64,000 bases of DNA from Diploscapter coronatus (taxonomy: Eukaryota > Nematoda > Chromadorea > Rhabditida > Rhabditidae). The notes under the pieces are model-generated. The model saw nothing but the letters and a program-made list of their open reading frames with translations. It was not told the origin of the DNA and did no database searches. Position numbers and translations under genes: made by a program. Where the stretch lies: contig OZ038422.1 in assembly GCA_964036155.1 (NCBI GenBank), positions 50,863,201 to 50,927,200 on the forward strand, given 5' to 3'. Of the stretch, positions 33,901 to 63,842 are shown piece after piece. The first letter of the stretch is position 1; each line of letters starts with the position of its first letter.

Positions 33901-36900
33901 ACTTGTCTAAAAATGTAAAAAAGTAGGGAACCTTAAAAATATAATACCTTCTTCCAGATCAACCGCGATGACATTGAAAAGCTCCACGAGGAGATGGCGA
34001 ATGGGCCATCTGAGTCGATCCACTACAGGGCGATTTACGTGTACAGCAACCAGAATCTGGGAGGGCCACACAAATTGATGAAGTGGGCTAACTTTCGATT
34101 TTAAAGTGCAGCTCTTTCTAATCTAAAATTAGGAGTCGAAAATATGAGATAATCTCATGATTTTTTGAAACGCATTTGATAAACGAAAAATTAGGTTTGC
34201 AATAGCTGCATTAAGTTTGAGAAAATTTGAGTGGATATCTTGATTTTTGGAACATTCTTGAAAAACGAAATTTTGATAATGTGAGAGAATCGGAACTTCG
34301 TCAAAGTATATATTATTTTAGTCTGATACTTTATTTTCGAAACTTATTTATATTTCTTAATTTTAACTTTTTTCTTTGCTACCTGATCAAATCATTTCAA
34401 ATTTTACTTGATATCTAAAATTTTCTGAGACATGTTATCTTTTGCAGGATTTTCGCGGAATTTCGTCCTTCGGAAGTCGATTCGCTGGATGAGACGAGCA
34501 GTTTGGTGCACTTCAACAAAAGAGCTGACTGCGCTGCGGTAATTTTTTTTTAAAATAATGATAGACTATGCTCTTCGTTTCCAATACTATTCTTTAAGAT
34601 CTCACAAAATAAGGAAGTTTACATCATTTTGAGACGTGCTTTATTGAATTAGGCCCAAGTACACATAAATTCTGTAAAATGATACTACAAAGGGAGGTGG
34701 GAGGCTTTTTGAATTGGTACAATCTAAAGCCCTTCATAACGATCCTTTGATATGTTTTAGAGAGCATTTCAAAACGAGAGCGTGAAAAGAGGTCCCACAA
34801 GAAAATAGTATAGGATTTTATAATCGAAAAAGAAGCTAACACAATGATATTTTGGAGAGTATATGAAATCGAGATAGGGTAGAGAAATTAGACAAAGGAT
34901 GTTTTGCACATACCCGGATATATACACCCTAAGGGGGAGAAGTACTATTGTTCGGAAAATAGCGAAGGAAAAGAAAAAAAACGATATCCATTTCCTTTAG
35001 TCCTTTATTCTTACTGTACACAATTTGTGTACTCTACCCTGAGCGTAAAATATCGTGACCAGATCAAATAGAATATGGGGGATTTTATCGGATAAAAGGG
35101 ATTTACGAAATCTTTATCTTCTCAGGAGAAAGATAAGCCAAAAAAAACGTTCTATAATTTGATGGACACAATTTTATCGTAGGGTTGAATAGAAATGTTT
35201 TATAATAGTTTTGGTCGATGGCTATTTGAAAGTCTCAAGCTTCAAGCAATGCGCGAATAGGGTTAGGAAGGAGTTCTTTTCTCATACGATTTTGCATGGC
35301 TTGAGTATTTGTGATTTGCAAGTCAGTTTTTTTTTTTTTAATTATCGAGTTTTAGATGATCCTGGAAATGACGACACCGATGCGAAGGATTCGAGGCAGG
35401 AAAACGGCTGAGGAGGGGGAGGTATAATTTGTCTTCTGAAAATATCATGTGTTTCGAAAAATATTATGCCTTAAATTATTTGATTTTAAACTAATCGATA
35501 CTTTATTTAGCATGTGTTTAGAAATTTCAATTTAGTGAAATTTGCTTCTTTTTAAATTTAATGCACCTGTGATTGATTTTCGTAGAAGATCGATAATAAT
35601 GACTTTTTAAGGTCATGGAATCTGATGAGGATGACGAAGAAGAGGGTCAGATAAAGCGCGAGCAGGGCGACAACGTCACCGTTGTTGATAATATTGGTTA
35701 GTATTTGTAAATTTAAAACTGGTCAAGTAGTATGTTTTTCAGCATTTGATTTTTTGCAAAAAAAAATATTCTTATTTTTGTAGAAGGATTCAATCTATTT
35801 CTGAATTACTGAGAGAACTCTTGGATTTGGAAAAAAATCGAAGCATATACAATTTTTGGCTAATTTATCGATTTTCAGTCAATTTACACTTTTAGCTTTT
35901 GGCCTTATTTGCCCCTGGATCATATTGACTTTGCCAGTCATTTTGATCCTTTTTGAGAGAAAACATCTGTCCAGGTTTTTGCATAAAGAAGGCATATCGG
36001 TTTCTATTGCACCCAAATGTGACTTATGATTATTAAAGGGACTAATGTGGTCTGAAAATTTTTATAGGAACGGAAAAATTAGTTAACTTTTAAAATTTCA
36101 CCACTTTCTCGTTAGAAATTTTTGAAACTTGTTTCATAAATGGTAAACCTTCGCGGTATTTTTATTCAGCTAAAAATTTTGGCGCACCGATATAAATTTT
36201 CATCAATCCTTTGTAGAGAAAATATTGAAACTTATTCAAAAATCGAAATTTTCTGTTAACCTTTCCAAAGCGCATTTACCTAAAGATGAACCTAAAACCC
36301 AAAACAATGAATGAGAATATACCGTCTATGCAAATATTTATCGTTCTGGACTAAGTTCTGTATGATCAGGTTGATGGTATTTGAACATATTTGTCCTGGA
36401 TTTTCCCGTATTTTGAAATAATCGTGTTGGGAAACGCAATTTTAGCCACACTTTTCTGAGTTAACCTTTTTCGAAAGAACAATAATTTAGCCGTAGAGAG
36501 CGCAAACTCTACCCCTCTGCAAAAGCGCGGCAGTGTTCAAAAAGTGGTAATATGGGGATCCCCAAATAGGAAAGAAGTAACTCTTCAATCTAAAAATCAT
36601 CATAAATTCCAACTAAATCAATGATAGACCTTATGAAACGGCGTTGTGCCAAAAACCAGCGAAAAATAATCGCGTACATCCCAGCGCACAACCAATTTTT
36701 CTCAATCAGAAACGTGCTCATTTTGGAGGTGGGGAAATAGTAATTATTTTGATCACAGGCGATTTTTATGTTATTTTTTTCTCTAAAAATCTTAGTTAGA
36801 TTAGAATACATTATTCGGAACAAAAAATAACTGCGAAAGTTTGGTTTCGTGAACCAGCTTGCGCTCTGTTTGGTTGTGCCTTTGGCAATTTTTACATTTT

Positions 36901-39407
36901 GAGATAGAAAAAGTGTTAATTATCCTTACTCTTGGAACTTTTTAGAGAAAAATCAATTTGAACCATATTTTCAAGTAACTTTACTAAGAAAGAAGCAAAT
37001 TTAAGGCTTTTTAAAACTAATATTGTTGGAGCAAGATAAATTTTAACCGTACTTTGAGTTAATCTCGTTTGTTAGAAATATTTTGGCCGAAAGATTGCAA
37101 GTACATCCTAGGACATATTCTTCACTCTTTGTTCGAAGATCTATTCAAACCGTATATGGGGGAGGTCAGATAGGTAAAAAAGGGGTAAATCCATAGAGTG
37201 AGTAAATATGAAGAGAGAATGGAGAAAGAAGAAAATTAGTAAGTATTTTGAAGAGATGGAAAAGAAAAACTATTAAGAAATAGTAAAGAACTTTGGGGAA
37301 ACGAAAAAGAAAAATACACCCCCATATCTCATTATGCTTTGGTACATTGAAAATATGGAAACTGAGGGATCTTAAAACTATCCCAGACGGTTTTGAAATC
37401 CTACACTTTAACATGAATTTCGAATTTGATATTTCGAGAAAACGAATTTTTCTAATTTAATAAATTCAGTGGGTGTCCTCCATATAAGGGCTTATTATTC
37501 AACCAGACAAATGTAATATGCTGCGAAAATGGTACATAATTCAAAATTTGAAAGGGAGGAAAAATTTGCGCATTTTCAAATAGGAATTTTTTTATTTTAA
37601 AGGGGTGTCTCATAAAAAGGGTAAATTAAAAAATAAATAAATATTGATTTTCAGACGATATCACATCGCGAAGGGAGGACGACTATGTTGAGATCAATAT
37701 AGACAGATTCAAAGTGCCCAAGGGTAGGTTTAAAGAATTTAATTTTAGGATCATTCAATTAAATGTTGGAATTTCAAGGATGTCATTTTCCTCAAATTAT
37801 TTCTAATCATTATATGATAGTAAAAATAGCATTAAAGTCAGAAATTAATAATTATTGAAATTAAAGAAAAGCTTATTGTGAAAGCAACCTGAATAATTCG
37901 TGGCTTCATGGCCTACTAAATTGTGTGGGAAAAGATATCTTCCTACCCTGCCCTATACCCTTAACTATGAGTTACGAAGTTACGAATTATCCAAATTGTC
38001 CTTGTTGAATGAAGCTAATTACCGTAACCTTTGAAATTCCAGGAAGATGGCGCGTCGTGACTCAACATGTTCCAGCTAATATGCTCATTTTAGTTCGCTT
38101 CCCGACGATTCATGAAGTCGATGTGAGAATTTAAAGAAAAAAATGCGAGATTTTTCATTTTTACGGCTATTTTCAGGACGCTCGATCGAAGAGAAAGGAA
38201 GAGCTTGAAGATCACTTTTCGAGAAAACGAAGAATCCACTACGACGACGATGGTCAGTTAATTATCTTTCAAACTAATTGTTTAAGTCGGAACAAAGTCT
38301 GATTTCTAATTTTTTTCTCTGTTCATTTTGAAACTTGCATTTTACAAAAACTTGTGGATGCTTGAAAATTTTGACCGATCTATAAACCCGCTTTAAAATT
38401 AGTATCCTGGACGAGCATTAGATTTTCAGGCTACTCCTACAAGTGGCAGGGCGAAAAGACGCGACCGGGTTTGAACGTGTTCAACGAGAAAGGCGAGGAG
38501 TTAGACTGGGATTACGAGCACGATACCAGGTACAAAACTAAAAAAAATCGATAATCTAAGAGGCAGGGCTAAATTTTTTGAATAGCAAAATTGCTGCAGT
38601 TTTTAGTCGTCATTTCAAGGGGCGAGGCTAAATTTTTGTAATTGCAAAATATCGCATAGCTAAAATTCAGATTCTACGAAGACAAGTCGAATCAAGAAGA
38701 AAAGGAAACGATAATCGCCGAGAACGTCAAACCCATCGCGCAAACTAAGGGCATCAAAGTTAGGGTGAGTCAATTTCTACGGAGAAAGCTAATGAGGATT
38801 TTTCTTTATCTTCTGAAAATTTTCTATAGAGAAATAGTTTTTTAAAATTAATAACATTTTCATGCAATTGATAAAATTTGGGAAAAAAACAAAAACTTTC
38901 CAGGGCCGTGGCGCGCTGAAGGGTAGCTATCTGTACGGCTCTTCTAGTGGAGGCGAGAAAGACGATTCATCGACGCTGAATGCGGACAATTTCGAACCGA
39001 GCGCGAAGAAGAGGAGCCGAATGGATAGGGTCGGCGAGGAGGAGAATAGTGATGTATGGAGATTTACTTTAAATTTTTAAACATTCTTTTAGAATTCTTG
39101 AAACATTAATTTTTCAAACTTTCCTAGATACTTGCTGGGCTTAATATTTTTTTTTTTAAATAAATGCCGTTTTTTTCTATAACAAATTTTCTGAAACTTA
39201 AAGGGGAGAAATTTTGGAGCCATAAATTTTCGTCGAACAATTATTAAATTTAATATCTTTTCGCAATTTTTCTGATACTTACCGAAACTGATTGATGTTC
39301 AGGAGGAGCGCTGGAAACGGAACGCCCGAGATCCGAGTCCGACAGAGCAGCCGTGGGATAGACCGACCGGGAGACTCGCGAATAGACTTACCAAAAAGGA
39401 TGACTAG
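21947..39407 (+). CDS. NCBP3-like nuclear cap-binding protein subunit
   Basis: Fourteen exons join with correct phase to about 416 residues: 21947-21962, 22203-22300, 30103-30198, 33958-34082, 34448-34538, 35356-35421, 35612-35696, 37655-37723, 38043-38122, 38177-38252, 38430-38529, 38671-38764, 38904-39053, 39303-39407. After an acidic N-terminus comes an RRM-like block (RAIYVYSNQNLGGPHKLMKI, FAEFRPSEVDSLDETSSLVH, FNKRADCAAAMILEMTTPMR), as in NCBP3 (C17orf85), then an acidic spacer, RWRVVTQHVPANMLILVRFP, an Arg-rich region (KRKEELEDHFSRKRRIHYDD), YKWQGEKTRPGLN, RGRGALKG, and a C-terminus rich in charged residues. NCBP3 joins NCBP1 in an alternative cap-binding complex involved in mRNA export. 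Introns 2 (7.8 kb) and 3 (3.8 kb) are exceptionally long for a worm. Exon 2's acceptor (GATTACGAAG) is not consensus. Confidence 0.75.
22301..30102 (+). other. 7.8-kb intron of NCBP3-like gene
   Basis: No nested gene is supportable on either strand. The sequence is AT-rich with A/T tracts. From about 23.2 kb it holds many CTATTTC/GAAATAG motifs and pyrimidine-rich blocks (23.8-24.2, 25.1-25.5 kb). ORFs in it are low-complexity and lack coding character. Confidence 0.7.
28481..28505. other. Perfect 8-bp hairpin
   Basis: TGCGCACC and GGTGCGCA flank a 9-base AT loop in the long NCBP3 intron. It is unusually GC-rich for its surroundings. Function unknown. Confidence 0.5.
31440..31760. repeat. 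Purine-rich direct repeats, minus-oriented motif cluster
   Basis: At least five copies of a GAAATAGT(A/G)(T/C)GGAAA-type unit occur at intervals of about 35-85 bases, with AGTTAGAGA-type sequence between them, all in the same orientation. It lies in NCBP3-like intron 3. It ends near a GC-rich palindromic patch (GGACCGGCGCGCGACAC). Confidence 0.7.
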
Positions 39408-42400
39408 AAAAGATTTAGGTGTCGTTTTTCACAAATGTTTACCTTTATTTTTCTTCTACAAAATTCCATTAAAACATTCTTGAACTTATGTTCGGAAATT
39501 ATTCGTAAATTAAATTTTTTCAAAAATTTTTCCTACAAAATTTTCATTGAAAATTCGATCTTTTAAAATTATGTTAGTTTAGATTTGGAAAATGATGGTA
39601 TTTATTCTTTTGGTATTCTCTAAATTTCGAAAATTCTAAGCTATTGTGGTCGATTTTTGGATCTCCGAAAATTTTTCCTATTTGTTATTAGTAACTTGGA
39701 AATCAATAAATTTAAAAATTGATATTTTTATTTTTTTGCTTTTCTGTTGTGTTAGTCAGTGCTGAATATCGTGATTTTTAGATTGGCCTAAATTTTAGAA
39801 ATTATTAGAATTTCACCTAATAATTTCAGACAGATGTTGGAAGTTTGAGAAAAAATGTTAAGCAGGTGTTTTCATAACTATAGAACGTTAGAGCGACAAT
39901 TTCGAGATCGCATTCACCAACCATTGAGCCATCTCTCCAAGCTTAAGTTTTAATTCAGTAGGAGGGAATTGATTTTCAAGGGTTAGTCAAGTTTTTTTAA
40001 TACGTATCAAAAATTCAAATAAAGTTTAACGCTCTCTATAATTTGTTATAGCGTGTTACCTAAATTTAAAAAAGAAAAAATCAAGGATCTTATTCTAAAT
40101 GTTTTATTTTCGCTCTATCTTGCTTCCCAAAATCTCATGCATTTGAAATTGGAAATATGACCAAAACGCAATCTCTGAGGTGTTACTTTGACCTATTCGA
40201 AATTTCATTTTTAAATTTTGTCATAACTGCTCATAACTTAACCCGAAAATGATTTATCTAAAATTTCGCTGATTGTCAAGAATTTTGAAACTTATTTTTG
40301 TACAGATCTAGGGAGGACGATCGTCGGAAGGCCCTTGCAATCTCTAGCATATTTTCTCAACAAATTTCTCTCTAACATATAATTAGCCTTTTTTACCAGT
40401 GTGTGATCTGATATCATAACTGAATTCGCTCGCGTGGCTTATCCTCTATAGCCTATTTTCTCCTGACGAAAGTGTTCCCTAGGTCTGTTTTTATATGAAT
40501 TTTATATTTTAAAATACGGTTAGGCCAAATTAAAACAATTTCTACCATTTGTTCTTTGAAATTTGTGCAACATATCTAAGCCATAATATAAAAGTCCAAG
40601 TCTAGTCTATTTTCTTCGAACAATATTAGCCACCCGAAAGTTTGCACCAATTTTCAGATAGAGTCTGGCATCTATTGTTTAGGCAAAATTCACTATCTTA
40701 CCAAGAAAATAGCATTGAAAAAGAAGAAAAATGAAATTCTGCCATAGATAAGAAAAACGCTTCATTACGCAATGGCTTCATTCTCTCTTTTCGAGGTCGA
40801 ATTAAACAAATATTTCAAATCGGTTTTCAAACCCCATGCTTTATCATATGATAAAACATTTTCCGAGCTTCGCCAATTTTCAGAGTAATAATTATAGTAT
40901 ATCAACCTTTTTAGGGTTCTTATGATTTACTATAGGGTGAGAGATTTTTCAAGCTTCTCTGATCATAAAAGCCTTATCAGTGAGAAAAATGTAGTGACTC
41001 TAATAGAACTTTTAGAGCCTTGCTAATAATTCTCCATTTCGCTCTATAGTCTCTTCATACCATTTCATGCACTTTTACATGACTTGTTAATCATTTTCAA
41101 AGAATATGCCAGGCGTTTTCTTGGCCTATCTTTTATCATAATACTAGTTTTTTTTTATCTTTCATGCTCTGCGTTCCTCCCTTCCAGTGTTCAAGAATAA
41201 GTAAATGTCAAAATAATCCTACAGAATTAGTCCAAATACCGTCATTTTTAAATAAAAAATCCACCCACGACTTTTAAATTTCAACCACCTACCTATTTCG
41301 AACTTTCCAAATAACCCGCTGATAAATATAAGACCCGATTAGATTTTCTTAACTTCTGTGAAAGCCGAGTTTTGATAAGAAAAGACCATAAATATGAGTA
41401 GAGGGGGCAGGTTATTTTACCCCGAGTTAACTACATTTCGCGCGAATCTAATCAGGCTACCTTGTTCTTACATGTTTAATATATCACCCGGTTTTATATC
41501 CCTATTCTTTATTATAGGACTAAATATATTTTCTAACTTCTCTAATAATTAACCACTACCCAATTTAAAGTATGCCATATGGTTTTTAGTTTCTATCTTT
41601 TATCATGAAACGAGATTTTTCTTCTCTCAAATTTTACCAAGTGGTTATCGGCTTTACGTTGTCAGGTTTATTGTTCATTTTATGCCAGAGCTTACCCCAG
41701 AGATTTTCTATCTGAAAAGGAAATTGGATTTCATATATCCCAGACGATTTTTGAGCTCTATTCTTTATCCACTAGGTTAGATTTTTTTGAAAATGGATCC
41801 TCTAATTGATTTTTATTTTAGACTAAGTCAATTTTTAATTTAGGAAAGATAGGTTTTTCATAAATGTTCTAGAACTTTGGTTATGATTTTTTAGTATTTA
41901 TTCCAATCTTTAACACTTTTAAATAAATCTAAAAAAATCGGTAAAATTCAAAAATTTCGGGCCATCCCATTTTAGTCAAAAATGCACCATTTACTTCGAA
42001 TTCTAACGCACTCTCTTGGCAACCAAATTAGAGACCATTCGAAAATAAGAGGCCGAAAAGAATCCGAGTCTTCTATTTTTCCTATTAATATTTCATACAA
42101 GATCCATACAAAAATGATCAGAATTGGGTTGGTTTGAGCAAAGATTACATAAATTTACGAGGTTTAGGAATTAGAAAAAGAAATAGTATGAAAATCTCAG
42201 AGACATAAAGCAATGACCAAAGAGTCGTTATTCTTTCGCCCTAGCTTATTGCTATTGCTTTTTGGGAAGATTTTGCAATTTCGGAATCCCGAAATTTTAA
42301 TTTTAAAGCCGGTAAACAAAAATTCGATATTGCTAAAAATACACTTGAAAATTTTATTTTTTAGGTTAGAATAGTTAATGGTTTGTTTCTTGTAATATTT

Positions 42401-43233
42401 TGCATTTCTTCTGGAGGGTATATAGGATTTTTTGAAACAATTAATTACAATCAAGCTGCTTTCATATTTTTATTTCCATTTTTAAACTTACTACTCATTC
42501 GATTAATTTCATAATTTTCTAATTTTTACGAGTGTCTCTGATACATCAACTTTTCCAAGATCCCAAAATTGACCGATAAATAGAGAATCCATTTCTCCTC
42601 ATGGAAATTTAAACCCTATTTATTGTTTCGTATCCTAGACGCTTTGCATCTCTATCTCTTTCATTCTCAACTTTCCGTTCTATTTCTCTGATCTATTATA
42701 TCTTTTGCTCTCCATTTCATCTAATATTTTTTCGACTCTTTACAATTTTGCCCTCGGGGTCGTTTGAAAACATGTGGTTGGTGAGGTACATGTGAAATCT
42801 TGTGCTCGAGACAATTCGAAAATAAGAGACGAGGGAGAAATAAAGGGAGAGAAAGGGAGAAAAAATGCAAAGATAAAGATTCGAAACGCGGTCCCGCGTG
42901 CAGAAATATGAACTGAAATGTGAACACCCAGGAAGCGAGAAAATTTCCTAATTTCATTTTCTCTAAATATTTTTGAAGTTATCGATTTTTTTAGTTTCCA
43001 AACTTAGAACGTTTCATTTCACCTGTCTTTAGATTTTTTATTTACCTTGACTACAATAATTTTGATGAATCACGTTACAATAAGCTTTTCTTTGATGTTA
43101 GAACTTGCGTAATACATTTTCTAAAGAAAAGTTCTTTTTCGTTTACTCTAATGATGTTGATACGAGTACCTCATCTGTATGGACTGATATATTATTGGGC
43201 CATTATTATTATAAATAAAAATCTCATTTTCAG
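39408..43233. other. Intergenic region between NCBP3-like and PKC genes
   Basis: About 3.8 kb of AT-rich sequence with no supportable exon, tRNA or ncRNA on either strand. Motif copies of the dispersed family occur at about 42180 and 42680. It contains the NCBP3-like 3' UTR and presumably the distal PKC promoter. Confidence 0.6.
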
Positions 43234-43374
43234 ATTTTATTACCAATATCATGTTGTCTTCTTTTACATTGTCGAATGACTAAAGGTCATCAACGGCGTC
43301 AACGTCTTCTGAAGTCTGCCACGACGACGCCAAGTGCACCTGAATCTGACGACGGCGATTATAACTGATATCAT

Positions 43375-43383
<9 letters not shown>
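43234..43383 (+). other. Distal first exon of PKC gene with in-frame upstream ORF
   Basis: It follows a strong acceptor (CATTTTCAG). An open frame starts at ATG 43276 and runs 30 codons (MTKGHQRRQRLLK...SAPESDDGDYN) to TGA at 43366-43368. Two codons later, in the same frame, ATG 43375 begins MRR, which splices in phase to 43507. Coding-like GC content contrasts with the flanks. It could be a uORF, or the last exon of another transcript. Confidence 0.45.
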
Positions 43384-60147
<16,764 letters not shown>

Positions 60148-61506
60148 AACCCGAGCAACTTGTTAATCACGTTATGACAGGATGCATTTTTAACGCTAGC
60201 GAGTTGCATATTAAAAATTTTAAAACTTAGCATAACGTCGGATACAAGCTACGTCTAAAATTACATTACTCCTATCGTATGCCCTCCAAAATCAGAATGA
60301 ATGATATCACTACACACTACATTAAATTTATGTATTTTTATCGTTTATCCCCATCAAAATGAGCCTTTTGGAGGGTAGACGATATTTTTCAAGATCTAGA
60401 AACTCAAGGTATTATATTATTTTGAAAACGCCGAGTGACTCTAAATATTATTATGTTCATAGGGATATTTTTCCGAATTTCCACGAAAATATCATTCTGA
60501 ATTTTCAGTATTCATAGCCGAAAATATTTCCAAAAATGCGTATTTATCAATCGTTAAAACAACACGAAATCAAGGTATTAGCGCTTTAGATGCGATAAAC
60601 TGATCTACTCTAGTCAACTTTTAACTATGAGATTCAAAAAATTCTATTGGAATTCGTAAATTATGCTCTAAGGCTAATTTTAAGGTGTAAATAATTGCGA
60701 TTAGAGCATATTTTTCGCCATCTTATATTATATATCTTATTTTAAATGTGTGCAATTTTCGAATCATATACATCGATCGATAAACTTCTCAAATTCTCGT
60801 GCAATTCCTATGTTTTCTGGCTTATTATATTGAGTTTTCTTTAGATTTTTCAAAGGTCACGTACTTTACAAAAATATTCCTTTGTAAAATGCGCCCTCTT
60901 TGATTATTTATTGTCACGATTTTTATTCTATTCTCATTTGATTTTGCCAGTATATACTCTATTCGTTCTGTGAGATTTTTCCAATTTTTTGCCTATTTTG
61001 TTAAAATTGTAATTTTGCTAGATTTTTAATTTTGTTTTTCGACATGACCCTAATAATTTCAAAAAATCTCTATGTTACTATTAACTTTATCGGATTTTCA
61101 ACCAATTAGAGACAACGTTCAAAGAGATAGAAAATCCGTTAAAGCACCAATTTAGTATAAAGCTAGCCATTTTCCTTAAACCAAGCTCTCTTTCGCCACA
61201 ATTTTTAGATCAAAAGTTTCTCGATTTTCTCATGTTTAACTTTAACTTTAAATTTTCATGGCGTGGCATATTTTTTCAAATTACCGAAAATGTTTCAGAG
61301 TTAAACTATTTGACTTCATCACATTCTTTTCAATGACATTCCAGTATATTACATTCTTTAAACTTTTCAATTTCTAGACTTTTAAAATATAAGTTGCTTT
61401 TACTCTAAATGAAAAACGATTATAAATTTGTCTTGACTGTGCAAAAATTTCGAAATAAATTATAAAATTTATTTTTTTTCTTAAAAATTTAAGCCAATCA
61501 GCATTT
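60148..61506. other. Intergenic region between convergent PKC and chromodomain-like genes
   Basis: AT-rich, no ORF of interest. It holds the 3' UTRs of both genes. Nothing else stands out. Confidence 0.55.
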
Positions 61507-63781
61507 TCAGATAGAAAATTGTTCAAATAGAATTTTCAACACTTCCGCCAGTACTAAGAGTCCTATACTTATGATGGATTTGTAACCTGGTTGTTGAGGA
61601 TTCAGAATCTGAAAAACTTTGCGTGACGCGTCACTTAAAATTTGGCCATAAAGTCATTATTATCATTTTTGATTTATTATTTCAAAATAATAAACTGAAT
61701 AGAAATTATCCTAATATTTCACCATTTCAACGTTTTTCTACATTATCAAAAGTGTTTCCAGCAAATTTTTGAATACCATATTTATTACAAACAACCAAAT
61801 ATATGTTTGGATAATAATGATTGCTCACCAAAAATTGCATAATCATATGCAAAACGTTCCGGTATAGTGCAAATTACTCATACACATTCGTTAAAAACCG
61901 GCCCATGGTAAAAAGTACACGATTCTAATAATAAAACTACTCGAGATAATCAGAAAAACCTCCCAAAATGTACAAAATAAAAAATGTCTAAATCTTGGAA
62001 ATTTCTCAAAAAACATCAAGAGTAATTAAAATTTCCAAGTGTTACTAACAACAAAAATAAATAGAACAAAAATATTAGAGATCAATTAAATTCGATCATA
62101 ATTTGATGATATTGAATTTAGCGTAAATCACCAAATTTTAAAGTTACTTTTGGTTGTTCATCATACTGTTCTTAAAATTAGAAAGATAGAAAATGAGAAT
62201 GTCGGAAAAACTTAAGACAAAAAATTACAGCCTCTAAAGATACGAAGTTAGTTTTATACATTTAGAAAAAATGAAAAACTATTGTTGATAATTCCCATAG
62301 GGAAAGATATCATTCATTCCATGTTTGATCATCAGTTTTCCATCGGAGTTTCGCTCTGAAATTAAAGATAAAATCAAATTTGATAATTATTTCAGAGATA
62401 GTAAATCTTTAGAAAGATATTTAGTTTTCGAAAAAAATACATCGAACTTTACATCTAGAAATGGTCTTTTTCATAAAAAATCGATTTGTTATAAAGGGAT
62501 AAAAAATTTCCTAGAAAAGAGATCAATCTAACCTGTTGTTCTTCCTTGTCGTCGTTCTCGTTAATGACGGCGTGTTTCTCGTAGTAGGCTATCAAATTCA
62601 GCGGGAATTGCTGGAGGATATGATCGTAGGGCATAATGAAGCGGGCCGATTGGCCGCTGAATGATTAGATGGTAAGATGTTTGGTTCATTATTTTCGAAA
62701 CATTTTGGTGGAAAAAATGAATTTCCTCCCAACGACCAGATTATGGTGGTGTTTTTTTTGCAAAAATTGGCAGTTTGACATAAATGATGCAATGGTAAAG
62801 AACCTTGATTCTTTTCGCGAAGAAAAATGCAGTCGTGGACAAAAGCATTAGCTCACCCATGAAAATTTTTAGAGCCTGGTTTTGACGCTTATCATGATTT
62901 ATTTCAACTGTAGCTGAGCAATCTTTCACTGTTTGATGGTCGCATTATTTGGGCAAAATTTCACTCCGATTGAACAGCCACAAATTTCAAAACCAAGCAC
63001 CCGAAGTTTCATAGGTGGCCGACTAATTTCGTCCGCTACTGTATCTAAAAGTTACTTCTTCTCCGTCTTCTCAACCAGCCATTCATATTGCGAGAGCTTG
63101 GCGTTCTTGTCGCGCAGATGCTTGTTGTTCTTGGTATCCGCTGGGCCGACAACCTAAAATTTAAAAAAAAAATCACAAAAATTATTAAAAATTTCTCATT
63201 TTAAAAATGATATTTTATCATTATCTATAATTTAAAAATCCAGATAGTTTCAAATATATTCATTCGTTATGTTAGTATCTTTATTTCAGTTGGACGATTT
63301 ATAAACAAAAATATATATATATTGAACTTTCCTACCTCAACTTTGGTCTCATACTCGAGAACCAGTGCGGGCGAAACGTCGTGTTGAGGCATCCAGCTGG
63401 GGGCCCAATCGACAAGGAACTCGCGTCTCTCTCGTCCTTTCACCACCATCGTTCTCTCGTCCACGATTCTTCTCACCTCAAAATATATATCTTAAATTAC
63501 AATTCTATAATTATATCGGAAGCTTTTTTATAATCAAATAAACTCTAATTGGAGTTTCTTAAATTCAAAGTTCAGATTGTTGGAATAGATATTATAATAG
63601 GAAGATCAAGTCCATGGACTTGGATTTTATATATCACGGTATTTTTTCAATTTAATTAAGATATCATAAACTATAAAGACTTGTATACCTCCCACTGATC
63701 ACCGCCCAACGAAGTCGACTGATTGAGCGCTGAGCTCTTGTGCGCGGGTTTGTCCATGGTGGGCGACGTTTTGTGAACCAT
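61507..63781 (-). CDS. Chromodomain-like protein
   Basis: Minus-strand exons join in phase: MVHKTSPTMDKPAHKSSALN...LGGDQWE (63781-63689), VRRIVDERTMVVKGRERREF then LVDWAPSWMPQHDVSPALVL EYE (63476-63336), VVGPADTKNNKHLRD...YEWLVEKTEK (from 63153), and NGQSARFIMPYDHILQQFPL then NLIAYYEKHAVINENDDKEE (62660-62532). The second exon has the chromodomain pattern WEV..IVD.R, FLV.W..SW.P, LV.EYE. FPLNLIAYYEKH recalls the end of a chromo-shadow domain, but weakly. A last exon at about 61606-61507 (NPQQPGYKSIISIGLLVLAE, then VLKILFEQFSI, stop) fits phase and has a consensus TTTTTCAG acceptor; it would give a hydrophobic tail. Without it the frame stops soon after 62531. Histone or heterochromatin binding is inferred from the domain. 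Confidence 0.6.
62830..63041. mobile_element. Tc1/mariner-type MITE, about 212 bp
   Basis: The terminal inverted repeats begin CAGTCGTGGACAAAAG on the left and, reverse-complemented, CAGTAGCGGACGAAAT on the right, with similarity continuing (CACCCATGAAA / CACCTATGAAA, then GCCTGGTTTTGA / GCTTGGTTTTGA). TA follows the right end; the left flank is TG, a plausible decayed TA target site. It is non-coding and sits in an intron of the chromodomain-like gene. The CAGT ends and TA target are features of the Tc1/mariner superfamily. Confidence 0.75.
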
Positions 63782-63842
63782 CGTTTTGCGATTCAATTCT
63801 AAACTTTAGATCATTATTTAGGAGGAAAATGTCAACAGCACC

